In this document: in pieces, positions 11,916 to 23,186 of the stretch
How positions within the stretch are numbered: position 1 is the stretch's first letter
How the letters are laid out: each line of letters begins with the position of its first letter
Source of the DNA: Sternotherus odoratus
Taxonomy: Eukaryota; Chordata; Testudines; Kinosternidae
Direction of reading: 5' to 3'
DNA length: 64,000 nucleotides
Assembly (NCBI GenBank): GCA_032164245.1
Contig: JAVMKO010000001.1
Span: 169,375,434-169,439,433, forward strand
Notes under the pieces: generated by a model
Seen by the model: the letters and a program-made list of their open reading frames with translations, nothing else
What the model was told of the DNA's origin: nothing
The model's database searches: none
Program-made: the position numbers and the translations under genes

Positions 11916-12794
11916 TTGTAAGTCACATAAGGCTGTGAAAATTTTGATATTGGCAATCATAGGACATTTTAACAAAATTTCCTAACTGCAGACAGGCACT
12001 AACTTTCCCAGTGTCGATGGAATTCATTCTCTCAATGGCTGACCTGGGTAATTTGATCCTCCTATCTTCCAATCCTCCTGGTGGCAGATGATTTGCTAGT
12101 ACTCTACACCATGTTTTGCACAGATCATATGGTACCAAAGGTCTTCCCAGTACTCTTTGCTACCTGCATCAGCTGTCCCAGAGCCATTGCTATATGTGTA
12201 ACGTGAAGTACCCAAGTCCCGGCTACAACTAGTCAGCAACACATGCCCATTTTCTAGACTCTTCTCCTAGGAATTAGCTCTTGTGCGGTTATTTCATGAA
12301 GTGGAGAGATCATCCACATGGTGAAAGTCCAAGATGAACTCTCATCAGCAGGGTCCACAAATCAACAGCGGTTCTCTTGTCCACAGAGCTTGCAGCTTGC
12401 TCTTCCCTCTGACTTCAGCCTTTTCCTGCTTATATGGAAACTCTCCAGTTCTTCAGCCAGTTGTATGCCAGGATTAATAAAACCATGTAATCAGGTGGGA
12501 GAATGCCTTATATAATCCAATTACTGGATACATGCTTTGGTGAACCTGACTTTTCCAGAGTTCTGTGTGAACTTCTATTTTATTCCTGTCAGTTTGGAAA
12601 ATAAATAAATAGTCTTTTCCACAGAAGTGTCCGAGAGTTGACATGACCTTCAGTTGCCACGTGCATGGTACACATCTCTTCAAGGAAGCAAAGTTCAATT
12701 TTAATTGCACACTGTGATCTGTGAGGTAAACAGGGATTTTTCTATAGGGATTTTTACAACAGATTTTTGACCTTTTGGCTCATGTTAAGCGCAA
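11916..12794. other. unassigned intergenic DNA
   Basis: Unique-looking sequence; no exon, RNA gene or repeat recognised. Confidence 0.5.
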
Positions 12795-13003
12795 GGACCA
12801 AATTCTGCTTTCACACTGGTGTAAATCCAGAGTCACTCCAGCACTGTCCTCAATGCAAATACCAAACTCTAATTCTTCACTAGATGGCAACTCTGATTAA
12901 CACTGATGGGAGTTGACGATATGCAACAAGAGAAGTGGCTTCGATGGTGTTATTCTGGATCTACGTGAGTGTTAGTGAAAGCAGACTTTGGCCCTATATA
13001 AAT
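12795..13003. repeat. palindromic interspersed repeat
   Basis: Left side ggaccaaattctgctttcac and right side gtgaaagcagactttggccc are inverted copies of one another, with a middle like ggtgtaaatccagagtcact. Diverged copies of this type also occur at about 19350-19470 and 47570-47680. Confidence 0.5.
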
Positions 13004-13430
13004 TAATGTTTTGGAGGAGAAAAGGTAAAGTGATTAATCACCTGTCATATGAAAAAAATACAGACTTTTCAAATTGTTGCACAAAGCACAACATAAATGT
13101 CCAAAACATTTGTTTTTAAACTACTAAAATTTCTAACAGGCTGAAGTTTCATAACAGAGGGAACGTTTACAACAAAATAAAACCAGAGATTTATAATGTA
13201 TTCGTTGACAGATCTTTAATTACAGTAGCACTAAAAGATGTTGCTACTATATATGTACTATATATAATCTATGTTCCTCTTTTTAATTAAAAAAAACCAA
13301 TGGCACACACTTCAAAGTCCTTTCAGTAACATCTGTTTATTTCAATAAAGCTAGCTTCTTTCCCCTATTTATAAACTCCCCAAAATGTATAATCTGGGGT
13401 GGGGGGGCGGGTGGCACAATAATCTAATTA

Positions 13431-13578
13431 CTTAATTCCCAGTACTGGTCACATAGAGATAAATCAAGGTACTAAATGAAAACTAGTTACTACAACAACA
13501 TTCAATTCAGAGCAGGTGTAACTGACACAATGCTTCAAATGCTGAGCTCCCAGCTTTAGTAACACTAGATAAGATAAA
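13431..13578 (+). repeat. direct repeat, copy 1
   Basis: About 148 bases (cttaattcccagtactggtc, then cattcaattcagagcaggtg, ending aacactagataagataaa) recur in the same orientation at 14393-14535 with perhaps 85-90% identity by eye. They bracket the candidate exon at 13702-13778. Confidence 0.8.
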
Positions 13579-13701
13579 CTGTTTGTCCTGTTTTATTACT
13601 AGCAAAATGGACATCAAAACTGAAAACAACTAGAACTAGGGTGTGTCAGATGATCTGTGTTTGGAAGCCATCAGACTTTACTCCCACTACAGAAGGTTCT
13701 A

Positions 13702-13778
13702 TTAAATGTAACCAGTAACAGACTGCTTCCAGAGCTCAGCAATCTGAAGGCGGCAGCTAACTCCTGGGCCTTCTGAAT
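13702..13778 (-). other. possible alternative terminal exon
   Basis: A strong pyrimidine tract and acceptor (TTTTTCTTCCTGTATCCCAG) precede 77 bases whose start is phase-compatible with the HSF2BP exon 7 donor. Joined there it would encode Asp then 24 further residues (SEGPGVSCRLQIAELWKQ...) and TAA. A minus-strand AATAAA sits at about 13336-13341. This may be an alternative HSF2BP 3' exon, the last exon of an unidentified transcript, or chance. No homology recognised. Confidence 0.2.
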
Positions 13779-14392
13779 CTGGGATACAGGAAGAAAAAGA
13801 CGAAAACAAGATATTAAAGCCATTGATAAGTACTACAGCTCATAAGGTACTATTTATTCCACGACAATATTTAAAGAGTGAAGGTTTTCATGAAAAACAA
13901 TTTTAAAACAGGTTCCTCTGACTTCAAAACAGTTCAGCTCTTGTGACTCAAACTTTTTTCTGTGAACTGAAAAAAGCAATTTCCTTTGCACCAACAAAAT
14001 CCAAACAAAATACCCTTTCTTTTGCATAAAGCCAAGTAATGAACAATAATTTCACTAAGAACTGTAATACAGGTTGAACACTTCAATAAAAACAGCTTGT
14101 TTAAAAGTGTAATAGCGATCTTAAAACATTATTTGTTTTATCAGATTGTTTCTGGAGTTTTTCATAATTCAAGTGTTTCAGAAGAGGCAGTGAGTTTTAC
14201 AGGGCCAGCTATACTTTTACTTATTAAAATAGCATAATTAAACTTTTAAAACTAAATAGGCATTTCCTCAAAGTTGGTGGATCCATAGCATTACGTCTGA
14301 CTGTGGGGACCATAGCCCAGCAAGTTAAACCTTGGAGAAAAAGAGCTGGGAGATGTACTGAGGCTCACTAATCAGGAGAACTGCTTAATTTC

Positions 14393-14535
14393 TAATACTG
14401 GTAAGATGGGAGATAAATCAAAACACTAAATGAAGACTATTCACTACAAAAGCATTCAATTCAGAGCAGGTGTAACTGACACAGTGCTTCAAATAGTGAG
14501 CTCCCAGCTTTAGTAACACTAGGTAAGAAAGATAA
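14393..14535 (+). repeat. direct repeat, copy 2
   Basis: Second copy of the 13431-13578 sequence, about 960 bases away. The longest shared words include cattcaattcagagcaggtg and ctcccagctttagtaacact. Local tandem duplication or two copies of an unrecognised interspersed repeat. Confidence 0.8.
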
Positions 14536-16411
14536 AGTTGAAGTTTTTACCAGCACCTCCAATGTGGATGGAAGTGCTGAGCGTGCCTATGTGCGCGTGC
14601 ACACGCTTCCTTCCCCCCTCCTCCCCCCCCCCCCCCGTTGCTTACTGGCTTCCAATGGTTTGATTAAAAACATTAATGGGAGAACACCCCTCAGTTGACA
14701 AGTATGTGATTAGACTTTAATTTTAAAGTATAGTAAAAAGCAGAAAACAAACACTTCAGTTGATGGTCCAGGAAATTACAGACATTTTAATTTCATAATG
14801 GGATGGTGTTTGGTCAAGGTAAGAAAACAAATCCAAAGAAAATGTATTTTTAATACTTGTGAGATTTTACTCTGACCAACATCTACATATAGTGAGTATT
14901 GTATATTCTTGGATCAGAAATAGTATGACTAAGTGTTCTTGGCATCTCTTTCTTTTACTCACCCCATCTAACCTCATTTGTGATATTAGTCTCATTTTGT
15001 GATAACCCTTTGATTTATGGCATGTATTCTGGGAAGATTATATATTGTGTTTTTTTCATTCAGTGCTAATTAGGATCCATTGAATTTTTTTAGCATATTG
15101 GCAAATTTCTACGAGTTTTACATCCATTTCTACTTAATTTTTTAGCATTGGATAGTTGTAGCATTGTTCAAAACCCCTTTTCATGGAAGCTCATGCAACT
15201 ATGTCTTTATCTAATGCATTGTATAGCCCCTCAGCTGTAAAATGACCATTAGCTGTAATAGCTAATTAAGGGACAAAATGCCTTTATTCTAAGGACTCCA
15301 CCCTAAGCAGAACAAGTTTATATTAAGATTAAAAAGAAGTAGCTACAGGATTCTATTTATGTATCTGACCGGACTTTAACTTGATTTCATGTAACCAATT
15401 ATGCTGCATTGTGTCATCAATGAGTTCAGTGGCACTGGGACCTTATTTAAGCACACATTTAAGTGATCTGCTAAACTTTAAGCCTGCGCTTAAATCCCAA
15501 ATCAAAGTTAAGCCTATCTTAAGTGCTTTGCTGAACAGGGATGGAACTTGTAAGCTTTACATTGTTTTCTGTCTTGTGCTACTACTTGAATAATAAAAAA
15601 ATGCCATAGCATGATACAGATGCAAGACACAACAAAAAAAAATTGGCTAAAATTGATTGTCAGATGTCTTCAGCACAGATGATCCAGAAGATACCAAAGT
15701 TGCATTTTTGTTAATATGCTGGAATCTTCATTGTTCTTAATGTGTTGCCTTCATCAGTGAAGAACCCTAACACCAGTGGGTAAGCGGAAGTTGTTGTTTC
15801 TGTAAAAGTATATATCTTATCTGCCAATGTTTCCAACATTGTAACATAGCTTGCAATGTGACAAACACAAGAAAACTGGAAACGACAGTGTTATTGATAG
15901 ACGTAAATCATAGCATTACAAAATATATAATATAGCTGGTAGGGGAGTGAATTGAGGTAAGCAAGCTTAGGCCTAATAAATAATGAGAATTTCAAATACA
16001 CCAGTGTTCATGACAGCGGACTAATTAATTTTAGACTCTTGGGCTATGGAACTAGGTATACTCAGGCCACCGCAATATTTTCCCTTCTGCAGGGCCTATA
16101 GGAACCTCAGTTGCTATTATTCACGGCAGCTGCAAACTCAGTTCTCCAGCAGTTCCACTGAATTTGAATGAAAAATTCTAAAGCAGAATCTAATACACTC
16201 CACACAATTCCAATTGTCTTTGTTTAGAAAGGATAGAGAAAAGAAACAGTAACAATAAAAATGAAATTTGTCTCTTCTGAAACACTAGAGTTATAAAAAG
16301 CATCAAAGTTTACTTTTAGCACACTAATTATTAGAGATGGGCTGAACTGGACCAAAAAGGTTGGCTAACCTTGAAAATAATGTGCTAACTACCTATAGTT
16401 CAGATGATTAC
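14536..16411. other. downstream region or distal 3' UTR of HSF2BP
   Basis: AT-rich. A low-complexity patch of alternating purine-pyrimidine and poly-C lies at 14578-14640. No coding exon recognised. Confidence 0.5.
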
Positions 16412-16417
16412 TTTATT
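16412..16417 (-). promoter_or_regulatory. candidate polyadenylation signal for HSF2BP
   Basis: TTTATT on the plus strand, i.e. AATAAA on the minus strand, about 360 bases past the HSF2BP stop. AT-rich flanks follow. Several other AATAAA-like sites lie further downstream, so the true 3' end is uncertain. Confidence 0.3.
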
Positions 16418-16776
16418 CCCTGTGTATCACCAACAGGTCATATGGTTTGGATCACTTTTGAAACACGTTATCAACAAAACCCTATGAAATAAATTAAATC
16501 TCTCATTCTTCTGGGAGCTCTTCTAGGATTATGTTCAGGCACCTCACAAACAACATATGCTTTTTTCCTAGTATTATTTGGATTTGGTTGTCTGGCTTCA
16601 GGCAGGGATTCTGATACAGGTAACTAGAAAGACTGAAATGAGTCAATCCAAGTCCATCTCTACTAATTACTCAATATGTATATTTTTAAACTGCTATAAT
16701 GTTTTGCAAACCCTTGCAGCATAAAAATATGGGGAAAATGTAAACAACTGATGTCGTAATACTCCAGCAACTGTCT

Positions 16777-16985
16777 CTACACTTCACACTCTAGGATTTT
16801 GAGGTCTTCAAGCAGTTCTTGTGCCAGTGTTTGCAGCTCTGCGTTGCGGCTCTTTGACAGCGCTATGATACGTTGAAATGGCAAGGTGTCACGCATCTCA
16901 GGAGCAGACTTTGCTAAAACTTCTGGCTCTAGAATCACAGACTGGAGAAGCCGTAGAACATGCAGACACACTTCTGTATCGGGGT
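16777..16985 (-). CDS. HSF2BP: HSF2BP terminal coding exon 8 with stop codon
   Basis: AC completes Asp from the previous exon. Sixty-eight codons follow: PDTEVCLHVLRLLQSV, LEPEVLAKSAPEMRD, then a helical C-terminus ending LLEDLKILECEV and TAG. In the human protein this stretch forms the last armadillo helices. Acceptor is CACTTCTAG. The reading frame is open and conserved up to the stop, with length matching the family, so the orthologue looks functional. Confidence 0.94.
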
Positions 16986-17879
16986 CTAGAAGTGAGCAAA
17001 AAAAGATTCCAGCTACTTGTTACATGCACCCTCCTTATGCCAGGACTAACATTATAGCTGTACATCACCATCCCTCATGGATCCTTGGTAAAGAGAGTGG
17101 CTGACGTTCTGCTATTCTCAGCTGCTGAAATGGCTCTTTGGGGCTGGCTGGCCCCAAAATTTGAGAAGATATAAATTTGTTTAAAACCACCACTGTTCTC
17201 CTCAGTTCCCTGTGCTAAGCACTGGTTGGGCAGAACTGGAAATCGGGAATATTTTGTTCCCTTCTTTACTCCACACATAGCAAATCCCACAGATATGTGG
17301 ACTTAACTCTGTCAGTAGCCAAGATTTACAGTTTGTTGCAGTTTTATTTGGAACAGGATAAACTATGTCCCATTATTATTTAGTCTGTTTTAAAATGTTC
17401 ATTCTGAAATTCTAATAAGGCTTTTCTTTATCTATATAAGGTTCAGATTCCATTTAAGCTCAATAAAACCTCAGCTTTAATCAAATACACTTGGTAATAA
17501 TATGCCAGTCCTCCAACTGCTAAAAATTCAGTTGACAAACTGAAAAATTGGGTACATTTGATTTTATGGTAGTGGGATAAATCTGATTTAACTGTTTAAG
17601 AACATGTCAGAAAAACATGCCTTGGAAGATGTAAAATTAATTTTGATTTCCAGTATTAAAAAACAGGATGCATTTATTATTACTGAAATATTTGGAGTGA
17701 TTCTATTTTAATTATACCTGTTGTTGGGAGTCTGTGCTTTTGCTAGATGCATCCAGTAAGCGACTGCTTTTGTTTTTTTGTTCTCAATTTTGCGTATTCC
17801 AAACTCGTTTTTCTAGTGTATTTTGTAGCTAAAATATCTATTTATTTGTATCATGTGCTGTGCATTTCTACTGTGTCTG
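16986..17879. other. HSF2BP intron 7, 3' part, no element recognised
   Basis: Intronic sequence adjacent to exon 8. AT-rich and without a recognisable repeat. Confidence 0.6.
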
Positions 17880-18240
17880 TCACTGTCATACCTAGATTTC
17901 AGTAAAGCCTTTGACAGAGTGTTGTACGAAAATGTTGAGAAAAATTAACTGAAATTAGTCTGCATGCCAGCACTGCCATGAGAACTGAAGTCTTGCAGTA
18001 GGACCACTAATCACATGCAGTGATATATCACAATGCCCTGAGCTGGAAGGAGGTGCCAAGTGGGCTAGAACAAGGTTTTCTTATTAGTCAGCTTACTTAA
18101 CACCTTTATTAATGGTCTGAAATCAGGGTAAGCAGAATGCCAATTAAATTCACATACATTAATTTGGGAGGTGCTTAAAACACTAAACAGGATAGGGAAA
18201 CAGAACAGGACCTAGAAAGGTGAGAAATATAGTCAAGAAA
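17880..18240 (+). mobile_element. old CR1/L3-type LINE fragment
   Basis: tacctagatttcagtaaagc followed by CTTTGACAGAGTG encodes a degraded YLDFSKAFDRV, the RT motif of CR1-clade elements. Later words (caaggttttcttattagtca, aacacctttattaatggtct) continue the RT domain out of frame. Heavily diverged. Confidence 0.65.
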
Positions 18241-18349
18241 TGACAAAAGCCTTGTCTAGATGGGGAATTTTATTAAATTCCCACTGGCACTGCCAACAGT
18301 TCAGCAGAAGAGGCAGTAAGCACTAGTGGTTTCTTGCAATGTTACCGCT

Positions 18350-18530
18350 ATTTTCAGCCTGACTCTGCCACAGACTTCCAGTCACAAGCTTTCTGTGCGT
18401 TAGTTCCCCAGCTGCACAATGGGGCAACATATTTCCTTTCTCCCACCCTTTGCCTCCTCTGTTTAGATCATAAGTTCATAAGGGCAGTGACAGTCTCTTA
18501 CTAGGATCATATTTACCCTACATAGCCTAT
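18350..18530 (+). repeat. MIR-like SINE fragment
   Basis: gactctgccacagacttcca, then gttccccagctgcacaatgg and gatcataagttcataagggc, follow the order of MIR-family core and tail segments. Confidence 0.55.
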
Positions 18531-18670
18531 GTTGGCATCTTCCAGGGGGTGCATCAACTCATCCAGAAAGTTGCTTAGTTTTAAAACAAGCTATATAAAA
18601 AGCATTAGAAATGTCAGTACAAAGTAAAATTTAATTCCACCAATGACTTGTTTATATTGTTCTATATTTT

Positions 18671-18882
18671 CAGTGGTTCTCAAACAATGGATCGTGACCC
18701 CAGAGTGAGAGTTCATTTTAAGGGGGTCACTCGGGCCAGCATTACAGTCCCCGGATCCAAGGGCAGAAAGCAGAAGCCCGAGCCCCACCACGGGGGAGGT
18801 GAAGCTGAAGCCTGAGCCCCACTGAAGCCGAAATCAGACTCCTGAAAGGGGTACAGTCATCTGCAAAGGTTGAGAATCACTG
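18671..18882. mobile_element. hAT-type MITE, decayed
   Basis: CAGTGGTTCTCAAAC at the left and GGTTGAGAATCACTG at the right are good inverted termini. The GC-rich middle has the gaagcccgagccccaccac words shared with the 1152-1476 element. The 8-bp duplication is no longer clear. Confidence 0.75.
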
Positions 18883-19027
18883 GCCTATACAGTGATTAGC
18901 ATAATGGAGCCCTCATATCATATTTTCAGCTTTGCTACCAAATACTGTGTCACCTTAAATGAGTCATTTATGGTAAAAGTTCCAAAACTGTCTGTTAATT
19001 TTGAGTGATCAACTTGAAAACACCCAG

Positions 19028-19125
19028 AGGCCTGATTTTCAGAATGCTGAGCACACACAACTCCAGCTGAAGTCACAGAGAACTGCAGCTACTCCGCACC
19101 TCTGAAAGTCAGGTCCCAAGTGTCT
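19028..19125. repeat. short palindromic reptile repeat
   Basis: cctgattttcagaatgctga at the left and gcacctctgaaagtcaggtc at the right are inverted copies. This type of repeat is common in reptile and bird DNA. Confidence 0.45.
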
Positions 19126-19728
19126 CAAACTTAGTGGATACTCTTAAAAATACAGGCCATAATCCAACATTTTCAAAAGTTTGTATTTTTCTGATTGTAG
19201 ATCTATCCAAAAGAAGAGAGAAAGAATGTAAACACGTCTTCAATTTTTGTCTCCCGGCTTCTAAGACTGTTTACTTCTGGTAAAACGACTGAAATCCAAA
19301 CACATACTTTTCAAAAACAATAGGACAAAGCCAAACTGTTCTCTAATCTAGGACCAGATTCTGCTACCTTCACTTGTGCTGAACATTACATTAATTGCAA
19401 TGGGGCTGTCATGGAGAAAGGTGCTGTGCACTGAGAGTAAGGGTAGCAAAATATAATCCAGTGAGGCGGAAAAGAAGCTTATTGAAATGAACTGGATACA
19501 GTCCATCACACCCCTCTTGTATTTCAACTTGCCCATTTATAAAACAAGTCTACTACTTTTAGTACCTCACAGAAGAGTTGTGAGGTTTAGTATATATAAG
19601 TTGCTTTAAAATCCTTGATGAAAGGTGATATGTTAGCAATACTATGCATTTACATTAGTATTATCTGCAAGCATTAGAAGTGTGTAAATATGAAAGAAGA
19701 GAGAAATTGCCTAAGTGGATATAACACT

Positions 19729-20013
19729 ATGGGCTTGTCTTCACTACGGCGGGGAGGGATTGATGTTTTAGCGGTCGATATAACGCGTCTCATCAAGACA
19801 CGATAAATCGATCGCCATTGGCGCCCCCGTCGACTCCGGAACTCCAGCTCGTCAAGAGCCGCAAGCTAGAGTCGACGGGGGAGCGCGCCACCGACCGCCG
19901 CTGCCATGAGGACAGGAGGTAAGTCGGCTGTAGATACGCCGACTTCAGCTACGTTATTAACGTAGCTGAAGTTGCGTATCTACAGCCGATCCACCCCCCT
20001 AGTGAAGACCATA
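19729..20013. mobile_element. CpG-rich MITE with internal hairpin
   Basis: Inverted termini CTATGGGCTTGTCTTCACTA and TAGTGAAGACCATAG. The interior is unusually CpG-rich for the region (cgatataacgcg, gtcgactccgg). It also holds a long hairpin, with arms cggctgtagatacg and acttcagctacgtta pairing with their reverse complements around 19955. No coding capacity. Confidence 0.75.
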
Positions 20014-21025
20014 GCAACAAAGATAAGGGAAATTATGTCTAGTTGTGAAGTAGGCAAATTTTTCAGTGAGATCTACTGGATTCTGGGAAGAGTCTCCAAT
20101 GGCAGTCATAGAATCCCTATTGGTTGAATCACCTGAATGAAGAATATATTAGGCACATGGTGAATATAATGCTGCATCAGAAGAGGTATGGATAAGATGA
20201 ACTGAGTAGCTCTCATCTCCAGTTTCTATTGTTCTACATGTATTCCAAGACACTTAAGAGTTACATAAATGGATACATGTTAACACACACACACCCCATA
20301 CCATGACTGTATATGGTTTTGGAAATCTGTTTGTTAGAGATAATTATATTTTTGTAATTTTCTACTTGGATTTTAAAATATACTAAAAACAGCCCTTTTT
20401 AGTCTCCCCACTTTCATTAAGGATTTCTCTTTTAGAAGAAAAATTCTAGTAGAGAACAGGCAAAAGGAAAGTATGGCAGGAATCTTCATTACTCAGCATT
20501 ATCTTTATTTCAATAGCTTCCTGATTTAGTCATTTTATACTAGTTGAGTAATTTTATTTACACAAAGCCAAAAAAAAAGTCTTAGCTGTAATCATATCAC
20601 TGCATCACTTCTTCCCAACAACTGGCACACACATTTCAAGTCTAATCATTAAGAGGAAAAAATGTAGCTGTTTGTCTTGGGCTTGAACAGCATATGTAAT
20701 ATAAGCCTACCACAGTTATAACATTCTGATGCAATGTTAGCAAGGTATTGAAACTGTTTAACTTTGCTGAGGTTTTGTTAACTGCTAACGAGGTACTGTC
20801 TGATGTCACTGGCACTCAGTCACTGACAAAAACAGCTGATAAAGCAGGCAGATTTTACAGTCACATCTGTCATTAGGCGAGTGCTCTCAGATGAACTATT
20901 CCCCTCAGCAGGGTTTAAGTAACTGCATTACATCAATGCGAAACAGCTTATCTACGACTGATTCTGTGACGGTGTGAATCCAACGTACATGTGCCTGTAA
21001 CATTTCCTGGCCAACCTGGATAAAA
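20014..21025. other. intron 7 unique sequence
   Basis: No element recognised apart from a short CA tract at about 20284-20294. Confidence 0.55.
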
Positions 21026-21045
21026 GGGTTACTTACCTGTAACTG

Positions 21046-21230
21046 TTGTTCTTCAAGATGTGTTGCTCACATCCATTCCAATTAGGTTAGGTACGCGCAG
21101 CGTGCCTGGTTGCCGGGTAGATTTTCCCCTACCTAGAGGCTGGGCGAGCAGGGAGCCCCCTAGAGTGGCGCCTTCATGGCGACCCATAAATACCCCTGCG
21201 ACACAGCCACCCCCTCAGTTCCTTCTTGCC
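21046..21230. repeat. DIRS copy B inverted terminal repeat, 3' side
   Basis: Reads cattccaattaggttaggt, then acgcgcagcgtgcctggttg, and on to ccttcttgcc. It is nearly identical to the reverse complement of 27082-27266. Confidence 0.93.
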
Positions 21231-21263
21231 GGCTAAACCGACAGTGGGGAAGGAGGGCGGGTC

Positions 21264-21352
21264 TGGAATGGATGTGAGCAACACATCTCGAAGAACAACA
21301 GTTACAGGTAAGTAACCCTGTTTTCTTCTTCGAGTGATTGCTCACATGCATT
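21264..21352. repeat. DIRS internal complementary region
   Basis: Composite of two pieces: 21264-21314 is the reverse complement of the left outer terminus (21026-21083, about 44 bases nearly perfect), and 21321-21352 is the reverse complement of the right outer terminus (27232-27266). This bipartite region is the signature by which DIRS elements are thought to restore their ends through a circular intermediate. Confidence 0.88.
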
Positions 21353-21377
21353 CCAATTAGGTGACTACTAGCAATAC

Positions 21378-23186
21378 CTAGGAGGTGGGGTCGGGTTGAC
21401 CCGTAGCAGATCGTAAGACCGCTGACCCAAACGCCGCATCGTCCCTCGTCTGTTGGACAATGGCGTAATGAGCGGCGAAGGTATGGACGGAGGACCAGGT
21501 AGCCGCCCTACAGATGTCCGTGATGGAGACTCCCTCCCGGAAGGCCGCAGTGGACGCCTGCGCTCTCGTAGAGTGTGCTGTTACTCTTTCGACAGGTTTG
21601 CCTGCGAGTTCATAACAGGTGTGAATACACGAGGTGATCCAGGAGGAGAGCCTTTGGGCTGAAATCGGCTGGCCCTTCATCCTCTCCGCAACTGCTACAA
21701 AAAGTTGGGTTGTCTTTCTGAATTGCTTTGTTCTGTCTAAATAAAAAGCAAGAGCCCTCCTAACGTCCAACGTGTGTAATTGTTGTTCCCTTGCAGAGGT
21801 ATGCGGTCTAGGGTAAAAGACCGGGTGGCAAATGTCCTGATTAACATGGAAGGGGGAAACCACCTTTGGTAGAAAAGCCGGGTGGGGACGTAGCTGCACC
21901 TTGTCCCTATGGAAAATGGTGTAGGGCGGCTCGGAGGTCAGGGCACGGATTTCTGACACTCTACGAGCCGAGGTGATAGCCACTAGAAATGCCACCTTCC
22001 AAGAAAGATGGAGTAGGGAACACGTGGTGAGGGGCTTGAACGGGGGCAAAGTAAGGCGTGAGAGCACGAGGTTCAGGTCCCAGGGTGGAATGGGACGCTT
22101 AATGTTCGGGTATAGCTTGTCGAGACCCTTTAGAAACCGATACACCACAGGGTCGGAGAAGATCGAGTGGTTTGCCTGGCCAGGGTGGAAGGCCGAGATC
22201 GCAGCCAGATGGACTCGGATAGTGGAGGTAGAAAGGCCTTGTTGTCTAAGGCCTAACAAGTAGTCCAGGATGCGCGGGACTGGGGCTTCCGCTGGGATGG
22301 TGTCATGGTCTCTACACCAAGCCGAGAAGCGGGTCAACTTTGCGGTATAGGTGCTCCTGGTTGAAGGTTTCCTGCTGCCCAGAAGGACACCTTGCACCTC
22401 TGCTGAGCATAAGAGTTCCAGGCCTCTCAACCATGGAGTAGCCACGCTGTGAGGTGAAGGGACTTCAAGTCCGGGTGCAGGAGGCGACCGTGATCCTGGG
22501 AGATCAGGTCTGGCCACAGCGGGAGGCTGATGGGAGGGGCCCTGGATAGCCGGAGGAGGGATGCATACCAGCACTGTCTGGGCCAGGCTGGGGCTACGAG
22601 GATGACCCGCGCCCTGTCCCGTCTGATCTTCAGGATCACCTTGTGAAGGAGCGGAATTGGAGGGAACGCGTAGAACAGGTGCCCCGTCCAGGGTAGGAGG
22701 AAGACATCTGTCAGGGATCCCCTGGCGCTGCCTCGGAAGGAGCAGAACTGGAGGCACTTCTTGTTCTGCCTGGAGGCGAAGAGATCGATGTGGGGAAATC
22801 CCCACCTTAGGAAGATCGGCCGGATAGCGTCTGGCCGGAGGGACCATTCGTGAGTCATAAAAGACCTGATGAGATGGTCCGCCAGTGTGTTCTGGACTCC
22901 CGGGAGGAATGAGGCCACTGGGTGAATGGCGTGGGCTATACAGAATTCCCACAGGAGAGTCGCTTCCTGGCACAGGGGACTGGAGCGGGCTCCGCCTTCT
23001 TTGTTGATGTAATACTGGGCCGTGGTGTTGTCTGTCATCACCGCAACACAGTGACCCCGCAGCGTGTCCCGGAATGCCTGGCACGCAAGGCGGACGGCCC
23101 TCAGTTCTCGGACATTGATATGGAGGCAGAGATCCGAGTCCGACCAGAGGCCCTGAGTCCTGAGTTCCCCGAGGTGTGCTCCCCAC
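21378..23186 (-). CDS. DIRS tyrosine recombinase (copy B), frame intact
   Basis: Open frame of 602 codons; the first roughly 245 overlap RT/RNase H in another frame and are probably not translated as such, so the real protein likely begins near 22440. The C-terminal 350 residues are a phage-integrase-type fold. An N-terminal SAM-like core-binding region (RSTYTAKLTRFSAWC, TIRVHLAAISAFH) is followed by the catalytic residues Arg409 in SARRVSEIRAL, His538 and Arg541 in HSTRAQAS, and Tyr574 in FAAHYAI. The R-H-R-Y set is complete and no stop or shift is seen. It would insert the circular cDNA of the element. Whether it is expressed is unknown. Confidence 0.88.
   Translation of the reverse strand: MGSTPRGTQDSGPLVGLGSLPPYQCPRTEGRPPCVPGIPGHAAGSLCCGDDRQHHGPVLHQQRRRSPLQSPVPGSDSPVGILYSPRHSPSGLIPPGSPEHTGGPSHQVFYDSRMVPPARRYPADLPKVGISPHRSLRLQAEQEVPPVLLLPRQRQGIPDRCLPPTLDGAPVLRVPSNSAPSQGDPEDQTGQGAGHPRSPSLAQTVLVCIPPPAIQGPSHQPPAVARPDLPGSRSPPAPGLEVPSPHSVATPWLRGLELLCSAEVQGVLLGSRKPSTRSTYTAKLTRFSAWCRDHDTIPAEAPVPRILDYLLGLRQQGLSTSTIRVHLAAISAFHPGQANHSIFSDPVVYRFLKGLDKLYPNIKRPIPPWDLNLVLSRLTLPPFKPLTTCSLLHLSWKVAFLVAITSARRVSEIRALTSEPPYTIFHRDKVQLRPHPAFLPKVVSPFHVNQDICHPVFYPRPHTSAREQQLHTLDVRRALAFYLDRTKQFRKTTQLFVAVAERMKGQPISAQRLSSWITSCIHTCYELAGKPVERVTAHSTRAQASTAAFREGVSITDICRAATWSSVHTFAAHYAIVQQTRDDAAFGSAVLRSATGQPDPTS

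Noticed and set aside
22440..23186. N-terminal 245 codons of the recombinase frame as true protein
   Set aside because: This part overlaps the RNase H coding frame, is Pro/Ser/Arg-rich and has no recombinase features; the real start is probably near 22440.
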